A stretch of DNA of 8,669 nt, from NCBI GenBank assembly GCA_947167725.1, contig CAMVJF010000056.1, positions 1 through 8,669 of the forward strand, given 5' to 3'. How positions within the stretch are numbered: position 1 is the stretch's first letter; each line of letters begins with the position of its first letter. This document shows positions 1-6,423 of this stretch, in pieces. Source of the DNA: an uncultured Clostridia bacterium (GTDB lineage: Bacteria > Bacillota > Clostridia > Oscillospirales > Oscillospiraceae). The notes beneath the pieces are model-generated. The model saw only the letters and a program-made list of their open reading frames with translations, had not been told where the DNA came from and made no database searches. The translations under genes were made by a program, and so were the position numbers.

Positions 1-1198
1 GAAGCTCCTTCGCGCCGAGCAGATCGCAGAGCTCGAAGGGTCCCTTGATCCAGTTGTATCCGCCGCGCATGGCCGCGTCGATGTCGCGGAAATCGTAGCT
101 GATGTCCTGCGCCGCCATAATCGCGAGCCACAGCGGCTCGAGCACCACGCGGCGGAGAAAGGCTGTCTCGGGATAATCTCCGAAGAGAAGCGCGCGCAGG
201 CGCTCGCGCTTGTCGCGCACCTCCGCAAGGGACGCGCCACCGGCCCGCACGAGGGGAACATATTCGCAGCTCTTATAGTCCCAGACGAAGCGCTCGGTCC
301 CCTTCTCGCCCTTGCGCTTGCAGTAGAAGCCCGCGCCGGTCTTGTTGCCGAGGCAGCCGCGCGAGGTGATGTCGTAAAGCACGGCCGGCCGGTTGCGGAA
401 GGGCTTTTCATATTCCGGGATATCCGCCGAGGCCATGTAGTCCACGGTGTGGACGCTGATATCGAGGCCCACAAGATCGAGCAGCTTGAAGGCTCCCTGC
501 TTGGGCCGGAAAATGAGGTCGCCCGTCAGCGCGTCCGCCTCGGCGAAGCCGTAGCCGCCGTCGGTCGTCGCGTTCATGATCGAGGTCAGCGCCATCGAAC
601 CGATGCGGTTGGCGATGAAGCCCGGCTCGTCCTTGCAGCGGATGGGCGTCTTGCCGAAGCGGTCGCAGATCAGCCTTTCGACGCGCGCGAGGATCGCCTC
701 GTCCGTCTTTGCATTGCCGATCAGCTCGACGAGGTCCATATAGCGCACGGGGTTGAAGAAATGGATGCCGAGGAAGCGGCGCTCCCGCTCCTCCCCCAGG
801 CCTTCCGCGATCGAGTCGATCGAGATGTTCGAGGTGTTGGTGCCGACGATCGCGTCCTCGTTTACATGGTCGAAGAGGAAGGCCGCCGTGCTGCGCTTGA
901 TCGCAAGGTCCTCCGCCACCGCCTCGATCACGAGATCGCAGTCGGAGAGCAGCGCGGCGTCGTTCTGCATATCCGCGCAAAAGACCCCGGCGCGGATGCG
1001 CTCCTCGTCCGAGCCCTTCATCTCGCCGCTCTTGAGGATCGCGGCGATCGCCTTCGAGGCGCGGACACGCCCGCTCTCCTCGCCCTTGCCGCGGACCATC
1101 AGGATCACATCCAGGCCTGCGCGAGCCCCGCATGCGGCGATCGCCGCGCCCATCGTGCCGGCGCCGACGACCGCCATCTTTCTGATGCTCTTGTCCAT
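1..1198 (-). CDS. 3-hydroxyacyl-CoA dehydrogenase, FadN-type, N-terminal part (cut by window start)
   Basis: Oxidises (or, in reverse, forms) 3-hydroxyacyl-CoA using NAD(P), a cytoplasmic beta-oxidation step. The 399 residues visible begin MDKSIRKMAVVGAGTMG, with the Rossmann glycines G12, G14 and G17. The family catalytic pair is present as H146 (in IHFFNPV) and E158 (in DLVEL), 12 residues apart as in characterised enzymes, with S123 and N197 at the usual substrate/cofactor positions. The helical C-terminal domains follow (GNKTGAGFY near 284-292; AMRGGYNWIKGPFE near 376-389). The latter pattern is typical of long FadN-like proteins (about 790 residues) that carry a second, enoyl-CoA hydratase domain, so that domain probably lies outside the window. 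ATG at 1198 is preceded by AAAGGAG (1204-1210). The residue after strand beta2 that is normally Asp is Val35, followed by Arg36, which hints at NADP preference. It is divergent from the 1513-7637 operon and shares a candidate operator with it. The family call is secure; substrate chain length is unknown. Confidence 0.93.
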   Translation of the reverse strand, partial: MDKSIRKMAVVGAGTMGAAIAACGARAGLDVILMVRGKGEESGRVRASKAIAAILKSGEMKGSDEERIRAGVFCADMQNDAALLSDCDLVIEAVAEDLAIKRSTAAFLFDHVNEDAIVGTNTSNISIDSIAEGLGEERERRFLGIHFFNPVRYMDLVELIGNAKTDEAILARVERLICDRFGKTPIRCKDEPGFIANRIGSMALTSIMNATTDGGYGFAEADALTGDLIFRPKQGAFKLLDLVGLDISVHTVDYMASADIPEYEKPFRNRPAVLYDITSRGCLGNKTGAGFYCKRKGEKGTERFVWDYKSCEYVPLVRAGGASLAEVRDKRERLRALLFGDYPETAFLRRVVLEPLWLAIMAAQDISYDFRDIDAAMRGGYNWIKGPFELCDLLGAKEL

Positions 1199-1210
1199 AC
1201 ATACTCCTTT

Positions 1211-1316
1211 CCGTATACGGCCCGCACGGGCGGAGCCCGCGGCTCCCCTCCCGCCGGGCGATCTATTGAAAAATCAACTGATCTCTTCGAAATCCGTGCC
1301 GGAAGGCCGCAGGCAC
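1211..1316 (-). other. Structured 5' leader of the dehydrogenase mRNA (stacked inverted repeats)
   Basis: The predicted leader contains several inverted repeats in series. They are GTGCC/GGCAC (1296-1300 with 1312-1316), TTGA/TCAA inside flanking GATC/GATC (1260-1283), a perfect 6-bp GGAGCC/GGCTCC with a 3-nt loop (1232-1246), GCCCG/CGGGC (1220-1231), and the 10-bp palindrome CCGTATACGG (1211-1220) directly upstream of the AAAGGAG site. None is followed by a T-run on the minus strand, so this is not an obvious intrinsic terminator. A role in mRNA stability, attenuation or access to the ribosome site is only a possibility, and I do not recognise a known riboswitch. Confidence 0.4.
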
Positions 1317-1328
1317 TGGGCCGACCAG
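1316..1328. promoter_or_regulatory. Candidate FadR/GntR-type operator at the dehydrogenase transcription start
   Basis: Read on the minus strand this is CTGGTCGGCCCAG, an imperfect inverted repeat of the TGG-N5-CCA type. Its 11-base core TGGTCGGCCCA matches TGGTCGGACCA at 1525-1537 in 10 of 11 positions. The TGGTCNGAC pattern is known for E. coli FadR, and TTGGTNNNACCAA for the related PdhR. It starts right after the predicted +1 (about 1329) of the minus-strand promoter, a position where binding would block transcription. Function is inferred from the match and placement. Confidence 0.62.
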
Positions 1329-1335
1329 CATATTG

Positions 1336-1364
1336 ATTATATCATGCGCCCTATGTCAATGCAA
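1336..1364 (-). promoter_or_regulatory. Sigma-A-type promoter for the dehydrogenase gene
   Basis: On the minus strand there is a perfect -10 TATAAT (1341-1336) with an extended-10 TG (1344-1343). A -35-like TTGCAT (1364-1359) sits exactly 17 bases upstream. The predicted start is a G near 1329, about 131 bases before the ATG. A TTGACA hexamer (1359-1354) is also present, but its 12-base spacing to this -10 is too short. The perfect extended -10 makes this the best promoter in the region. Confidence 0.75.
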
Positions 1365-1416
1365 GATGTATTTTAGTCGTTTTTGACGAATCCTTTCAAA
1401 AATCTCGTGAAAAGTC

Positions 1417-1445
1417 TTGCGCTTTTGTACAAGTTAGTATATACT
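1417..1445 (+). promoter_or_regulatory. Promoter for the regulator operon
   Basis: TTGCGC (1417-1422) and TATACT (1440-1445) are separated by 17 bases, predicting a start near 1452. The -10 lies within a perfect 10-bp palindrome, AGTATATACT (1436-1445), and a small GGAGA/TCTCC hairpin (1452-1465) begins at the predicted start. A weaker alternative is TTGCGA (1467-1472) with TCTAAA (1490-1495), also 17 apart, which would start near 1502, closer to the operator at 1525-1537. Confidence 0.55.
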
Positions 1446-1504
1446 CAAATCGGAGAGGCATCTCCATTGCGACAGGTTTCCATAACATGTCTAAACATTT
1501 CGTT

Positions 1505-1511
1505 GGAGGAG
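1505..1511 (+). promoter_or_regulatory. Ribosome binding site deciding the regulator start
   Basis: GGAGGAG lies just upstream of the GTG at 1513. The spacing from GGAGG to the start is short (3 bases), but it is the only strong site nearby. The in-frame ATG at 1546 lacks a well-spaced ribosome site (only CGGA touching it), so GTG 1513 is preferred, with ATG 1546 kept as an alternative. Confidence 0.5.
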
Positions 1512-1512
1512 A

Positions 1513-2265
1513 GTGTCCCGCCTTTTGGTCGGACCAATTTTCGGAATGCAGATCGGCGTTATCGAAGTCCCTACGCTCAAGGAGCTTTTCGAACACAAGC
1601 TGGAAGAGCAGATCCTCTCGGGGAAGCTCAAGGTCGGCGACAGTCTCCCCTCTGAGCGCCAGCTCCAGGAGGAGACGCGGATCAGCAAAACCGTGATCCA
1701 CGCCGCGCTCGCAGAGCTCGAGCAGAAGGGCTTTCTGGAGATCACGCCCCGCCGCGGCGCCGTCGTCGCCAATTACGAGGAGACCGGCACGATGGAGACG
1801 CTTAACGCCCTTATCCGCATGAACGGCGGCAATATGACCCGCAAGCAGACTCGCAGCTTTATGGAGGCGCGCATCGCCATCGAGGGCTCCGCCCTGCGGC
1901 GGCTCGCGGAGAAGCACAGCGACGACGATATCGCCTATCTCGAGGACCTGCTCGCGAAGACCGACGCGCTGCTCGCGGAGAAGCCGCTCGACGCGGATGC
2001 GCTTGCCGAGCTGCTGTTCCGCTACCACCGCGGGATCTGCGTACGCAGCGGCAACGAGTTCTTCCCTCTCCTGCTCAACGAGTTCCGCCCGATCATCATG
2101 GAGTTCTGGCTGCGCTCGATCTCGCTCTTCGGCGCGGAGGCAAACGTGCATCTTGCCAAGCGCTATCTCGACCTCATCCGCGCGGGCGACGCCGAGGGCG
2201 CCTTCCGGCGGCTGCAGCGCAGCGTCAACGAGTACCTCAGCTGCCTTGACGAGCAGATAAAATAA
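1513..2265 (+). CDS. GntR-family transcriptional regulator, FadR/FCD subfamily
   Basis: Predicted cytoplasmic DNA-binding regulator, 250 residues, the usual FCD-subfamily size. Residues about 20-87 form the winged helix (LKVGDSLPSERQLQEE, then SKTVIHAALAELEQKGFLEITPRRG). The rest is a helical ligand-binding domain (MEARIAIEGSALRRLAE onward, with YHRGICVRSGNEFF and YLDLIRAGDAEGAF). Two features depart from the family norm. The recognition helix has SKTVIHAAL where SRTPVREAL is usual. Of the usual metal-binding Asp and three His in FCD domains, H172 and H213 appear kept, but the Asp position four before H172 is Leu168 and the last His is Ser237. A metal-free effector pocket, perhaps for an acyl-CoA as in E. 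coli FadR, is therefore plausible. It is the first gene of the operon, 38 bases before the CoA ligase, and probably autoregulated through 1525-1537. The effector is not known from sequence. Confidence 0.9.
   Translation: MSRLLVGPIFGMQIGVIEVPTLKELFEHKLEEQILSGKLKVGDSLPSERQLQEETRISKTVIHAALAELEQKGFLEITPRRGAVVANYEETGTMETLNALIRMNGGNMTRKQTRSFMEARIAIEGSALRRLAEKHSDDDIAYLEDLLAKTDALLAEKPLDADALAELLFRYHRGICVRSGNEFFPLLLNEFRPIIMEFWLRSISLFGAEANVHLAKRYLDLIRAGDAEGAFRRLQRSVNEYLSCLDEQIK
1525..1537. promoter_or_regulatory. Candidate autoregulatory operator at the regulator start
   Basis: TTGGTCGGACCAA is a perfect 6-bp inverted repeat around one central base. It fits the TTGGTNNNACCAA form bound by FadR/PdhR-type GntR regulators. 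It lies inside the first codons if translation starts at GTG 1513, or in the leader just before ATG 1546. Its core differs by one base from the site at 1316-1328. Its place downstream of the predicted start suggests a roadblock or promoter-proximal repression. Binding is inferred, not shown. Confidence 0.68.
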
Positions 2266-2303
2266 AAATCGGAAACGAAACAATACGACAAGGAGGAACA
2301 AGC

Positions 2304-3992
2304 ATGCAAGACAAAGAATACCTGAAAGTACTGGATGAAGTCGCGAAGCAGAACGCCGCTCTCGCGCGCAAACAGTACGACCCCGAGATCCCCGAGAAGA
2401 TCGAGTACGAGGACAAGCCCTGCAAGTGGTGGTTCAACCACTGGGCCGAGAAGAACCCGATGAAGCCCTACGCGGTGCTGGGCGATCTCGTGCTGCCCTA
2501 CGCCTACTGCAACGACGTGGCGCGGCGTCTCGCCAACGCCTTCCTCGACCTCGGCGTCAAGAAGGGCGACCGCGTGGCCATCATGGCCCCCAACGTGCCG
2601 CAGTATCTTCTGGCGATGCACGCCGTATGGAAGATCGGTGCCATCGAGGTCCCGGCCAACCCGCTCTACACCGTGCCCGAGCTGACCGGACAGATCAACG
2701 ACAGCGGCGCGGAGACCGTCGTCGTCATGGCGGCCTTCGCCCCCAAGGCGATCGCCATGCTGCAGAACCCGGACTGCAAGCTCAAGCGCGTCATCGCCTT
2801 CCAGCTCCCCTCCGGCGCCGTCGAGCTGCCGCAGGTCGAGGGTCTGTACGACTTCAACGCCCTCGTCGGCACGCATCCGAACACCGAGCCCGACATCGAG
2901 GTCTCGATGGACGACCCGATCCGTCTGCAGTACACCGGCGGCACCACCGGCATCCCCAAGGGCTGCGTACTGACCAACAAGATGGTCTATTCGATGGGCT
3001 ACCGCACCGCGCTGTGGACCACGCGCAGCTACTCCATTGTCGGCAAGGACGAGGTCGTCACGCTCGCGGCGATCCCGCTCAACCACGTCTACGGCTTCAA
3101 CGCCAACGTCGGCATCACGCTGACCAACGGCGGCACGATCATCGTCGTCCCGCAGCCGAAGCCCGACGCCCTGCTCGCCGAGATCGTCAAGAACAAGCCC
3201 AATATCTTCGCGGCTGTTCCGGCGATGCTCATCGGTCTTCTCAACACCCCGCAGGTCCAGGCCGGCGAGGCGGACATCACCTCGCTCAAGGGCGTGTTCT
3301 GCGGCTCGGCTCCCTGCCCGGTCGCCGTCATGGAGCAGCTTGAGGCCAAGACCGGCGCGACCATCGTCGAAGGCTACGGCATGTCCGAAACCTCGAACAT
3401 CCTGACCATCAACCCGATGCACGTCCGCAAGGCCGGCTCCGTCGGCGTGGCCGTGCCCGACACCGACCTCGTCGTGGTCGACGCGGTCGACGGCAAGACC
3501 CCCGTGCCGCTGGGCCAGACGGGCGAGCTCATCTGCCGCGGCCCGCAGGTCATGGAGAAGTATTGGGAGAATCCCGAGGCCACCGAGGCCACGATCCGCG
3601 ACGGCTGGCTCTATACCGCGGACGTCGTGTTGATGGACGAGGACGGCTTCATCTTCATCAAGGACCGCAAAAAGGATATGATCATCGTCAACGGCTTCAA
3701 CGTCTTCCCGCGTGAGATCGACGAGGCCATGTTCGCCAACCCGAAGGTCAAGGAGGCCTGCGCCGTCGGCATCAACCACCCGAAGAAGGGCGAGGCACCG
3801 GTGCTCTACACCGTTCTCAAGGAGGGCGAGACCATGACGGCCGAGGAGGCGGAGAAGTATCTGCGCCAGTCCCTCGCGCCCTATAAGATCCCCATCGGCT
3901 ACGAGTTCATCACCGAGCTGCCGCGCACGGCCGCCGGCAAGGCCGACCGCAAGGCGCTCAGCGCGATGTACAAGGAGAAGTACGGGCTCTGA
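2304..3992 (+). CDS. AMP-forming acyl-CoA synthetase (fatty-acid-CoA ligase family)
   Basis: Activates a carboxylic acid with ATP and CoA through an acyl-adenylate, giving acyl-CoA, AMP and PPi. The 562 residues are full length for the ANL superfamily. Motifs in order: YTGGTTGIPKG phosphate loop (210-220), GYGMSET (357-363), the ribose-binding Asp D440 in LYTADVV, R455 in the hinge KDRKKDMI, and the C-terminal catalytic Lys K546 in RTAAGKADRK. The usual TGD around D440 is TAD here, a conservative change that probably keeps activity. No signal peptide or membrane segment is seen. ATG 2304 has AAGGAGG at 2290-2296. It follows the regulator by 38 bases and precedes the hydratase by 29, so it is surely in one operon. 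The overall look (NPLYTVPELTGQINDSGA) is of the medium/long-chain fatty-acid group, but aromatic or other acids cannot be excluded by eye. Confidence 0.95.
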   Translation: MQDKEYLKVLDEVAKQNAALARKQYDPEIPEKIEYEDKPCKWWFNHWAEKNPMKPYAVLGDLVLPYAYCNDVARRLANAFLDLGVKKGDRVAIMAPNVPQYLLAMHAVWKIGAIEVPANPLYTVPELTGQINDSGAETVVVMAAFAPKAIAMLQNPDCKLKRVIAFQLPSGAVELPQVEGLYDFNALVGTHPNTEPDIEVSMDDPIRLQYTGGTTGIPKGCVLTNKMVYSMGYRTALWTTRSYSIVGKDEVVTLAAIPLNHVYGFNANVGITLTNGGTIIVVPQPKPDALLAEIVKNKPNIFAAVPAMLIGLLNTPQVQAGEADITSLKGVFCGSAPCPVAVMEQLEAKTGATIVEGYGMSETSNILTINPMHVRKAGSVGVAVPDTDLVVVDAVDGKTPVPLGQTGELICRGPQVMEKYWENPEATEATIRDGWLYTADVVLMDEDGFIFIKDRKKDMIIVNGFNVFPREIDEAMFANPKVKEACAVGINHPKKGEAPVLYTVLKEGETMTAEEAEKYLRQSLAPYKIPIGYEFITELPRTAAGKADRKALSAMYKEKYGL

Positions 3993-4021
3993 TCGAAAGA
4001 GCGGATTACGGAGGAAACACC

Positions 4022-4798
<777 letters not shown>

Positions 4799-4803
4799 CC
4801 GGA

Positions 4804-4836
4804 CGGACGGGCCGTGCCGTTCGCCCGGCCCGTCTG
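4804..4836 (+). other. Intercistronic hairpin between hydratase and FAD oxidoreductase genes
   Basis: GACGGGCCG (4806-4814) pairs perfectly with CGGCCCGTC (4826-4834), and C4804-G4836 plus a G-U pair extend the stem. The loop is 11 nt. No T-run follows (the next bases are TAAGTGAATA), so it is unlikely to stop transcription fully. Such stems often mark mRNA processing or protect the 3' end of upstream cistrons, which could change the ratio of the first three proteins to the last two. That role is inferred. Confidence 0.6.
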
Positions 4837-4872
4837 TAAGTGAATACCAATCTGACAAAGGAGGAGTGTACT

Positions 4873-6423
4873 ATGCCCAAATATGACATCGTGGTCGTGG
4901 GCGCCGGCAACGCCGGTATGTCCGCGGCGCTGCAATGTCAGCTCGCGGGGAAAAAGACCCTGTTGATCGAGAAGCACAACCTGCCCGGCGGCGCCGCCAC
5001 CAGCTTCGTCCGCGGCCGCTTTGAGATCGAGCCCTCGCTGCATGAGCTCTGCGACTTCGGCCCCCCGGACAACCCGGGCGATTCCCGCAGGATCCTCGAA
5101 TCCTACGGCGTCAAGCTGAACTGGTACGAGTGCAAGGACTGCTTCCGCGTGATCTCCAAGTATTCGGACGGCACGCCCATGGACGTGACCATGCCCGCCG
5201 GCATCGACAACTTCATTGACAAGATGGAGGAGTACGTCCCCGGCTCGCGCGAGAAGATGACGAAGCTCTTCGATCTCTTCCAGGAGGTGCTCGACGGCAT
5301 CGCCTACATCACGGCCTCGAAGGGCAATCCCGACTCGAAGGTGCTGCAGACCGATTATCCCGACATGCTGCGCTGCGGCGCGTACAGCACGCAGAAGGTC
5401 TTTGACGCGCTGAAGCTGCCGCGCAAGTGTCAGGACATCCTCGCGACCTACTGGAGCTATCTCGGCGTGGATATGGATCATCTGGCCTTTATCCACTACG
5501 CCGCGATGGTGCACAAGTACGTCCAGCGCAGCGCCTATATTCCGGAGCACACCTCGCACCAGTACTCCACCGCCATGATCGAGCGCTTCCGCGAGCTCGG
5601 CGGCGAAGTCTGGTTCAACTGCCGCGCCGAGGAGTTCCTCTTCAACGGCGACAAGCTCTGCGGCGTGCGGACCAATCTCGGCGACATCGAGTGCGACTAC
5701 GCCCTCGCAAACATCAACCCGGACATCATCTACGGCAAGATGGTGCCGAAGGAGCTCATCCCCGAGCGCGAGAAGAAGCTCTCCAACGCGCGCGGCCGCA
5801 TCCTCGGCGGACGCATGTACACCGCCTATTTCTGCTGCGATGCGACGCCCGAGGAGCTCGGCATCACCGATTACAGCTACTTCCTGCCCAGCACGGCGAA
5901 CTCCGTCGTGGAGTACAAGCGCATCCAGGGCGGCATGAAGACGAACGACTATTCGATCTTCCTGTGCTACAACATCGTCCTGCCCGACTTCTCGCCCAAG
6001 GGCACCTGCGTCTGCTCCTTCACGACCTTCGGCGCGCCCGACGAATGGGGCGAGCTCAAGCAGGAGGACTACTTCAAGTTCAAGACCGACGGCGCGAAGA
6101 AGATGCTCAAGAGCCTCAAGGAAAAGACCGGCATCGATCTCGAGGGCCACATCGAGGAGATGGAGATCGCCTCTCCGTGGACCTTCGCCCGCTATCTCGG
6201 CGTGCCCGAGGGCTCGGTCTACGGCTATGAGGCCCGCGACTGGGACGGCATGATGGCCCGTATGCAGATGATCGGCACCGATTACCCGATCAAGGGCCTG
6301 CGTCCGATCGGCGCGGCCGGCCCGCGCAGCGACGGCTATTCCGCCACGATCGTCTGCGGCCAGCTGATCGCCGCCAACGCTCTGAGAGACCTCAAAGCCT
6401 GGAGTGAAGGAGGGAACAAGTAA
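4873..6423 (+). CDS. FAD-dependent oxidoreductase, phytoene desaturase/retinol saturase-like
   Basis: A soluble flavoprotein of 516 residues. The N-terminal dinucleotide fold is clear: DIVVVGAGNAGMSAA with G10, G12 and G15, E33 at the end of the second strand for the FAD ribose, and the PGGAATSF motif (38-45) typical of carotenoid desaturase/saturase-like enzymes. The second FAD contact near the C-terminus is RPIGAAGPRSDGYS (477-490), close to where CrtI-like proteins have theirs. The middle, presumably substrate-binding, part is not one I recognise. About 15 cysteines occur, including a CKDC pair (C87, C90). ATG 4873 is chosen because AAAGGAGG (4857-4864) sits 8 bases before it; the in-frame GTG at 4840 lacks such a site and overlaps the intercistronic hairpin. 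It is coupled to the following reductase by a one-base overlap, so that protein is its likely electron partner. Substrate and direction (saturation or desaturation, perhaps of an acyl-CoA or lipid) are inferred only. Confidence 0.85.
   Translation: MPKYDIVVVGAGNAGMSAALQCQLAGKKTLLIEKHNLPGGAATSFVRGRFEIEPSLHELCDFGPPDNPGDSRRILESYGVKLNWYECKDCFRVISKYSDGTPMDVTMPAGIDNFIDKMEEYVPGSREKMTKLFDLFQEVLDGIAYITASKGNPDSKVLQTDYPDMLRCGAYSTQKVFDALKLPRKCQDILATYWSYLGVDMDHLAFIHYAAMVHKYVQRSAYIPEHTSHQYSTAMIERFRELGGEVWFNCRAEEFLFNGDKLCGVRTNLGDIECDYALANINPDIIYGKMVPKELIPEREKKLSNARGRILGGRMYTAYFCCDATPEELGITDYSYFLPSTANSVVEYKRIQGGMKTNDYSIFLCYNIVLPDFSPKGTCVCSFTTFGAPDEWGELKQEDYFKFKTDGAKKMLKSLKEKTGIDLEGHIEEMEIASPWTFARYLGVPEGSVYGYEARDWDGMMARMQMIGTDYPIKGLRPIGAAGPRSDGYSATIVCGQLIAANALRDLKAWSEGGNK

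Larger units (their letters stand above)
1199..1512. promoter_or_regulatory. Divergent control region between dehydrogenase gene and regulator operon
   Basis: This 314-base gap has no convincing gene. It contains a minus-strand promoter (1336-1364) with a structured leader of about 131 nt running to the dehydrogenase start, and a plus-strand promoter (1417-1445) for the regulator operon. One candidate operator lies at 1316-1328; its near-copy lies just beyond the gap at 1525-1537. The part from about 1330 to 1500 is clearly more AT-rich than the flanking genes, as expected for promoter DNA. Open frames across it read through promoter and hairpin sequence and look like chance. Confidence 0.8.

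Noticed and set aside
449..1336. Plus-strand open frame of 295 codons across the dehydrogenase gene and its leader
   Set aside because: It runs antisense to a gene with an intact catalytic pair and Rossmann motif, and continues through the leader hairpins to the operator and the edge of the promoter.
1354..1359. TTGACA as the -35 of the dehydrogenase promoter
   Set aside because: Only 12 bases from the TATAAT; the overlapping TTGCAT at 1359-1364 gives the correct 17-base spacing.
2163..3779. Long open frame of 538 codons on the minus strand opposite the regulator end and CoA ligase
   Set aside because: It mirrors the ligase gene and is rich in Asp, Arg, Val, Gly and His, as expected from the complement of GC-rich codons. 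No family motif, and the plus-strand gene has every expected motif.
4804..4836. Intercistronic hairpin as an intrinsic terminator
   Set aside because: No T-run follows and the next gene has no promoter of its own that I can see.
4840..4872. GTG at 4840 as start of the FAD oxidoreductase
   Set aside because: No ribosome site before it and it borders a stable hairpin; ATG 4873 has AAAGGAGG at ideal spacing and gives the usual few residues before the first beta strand.
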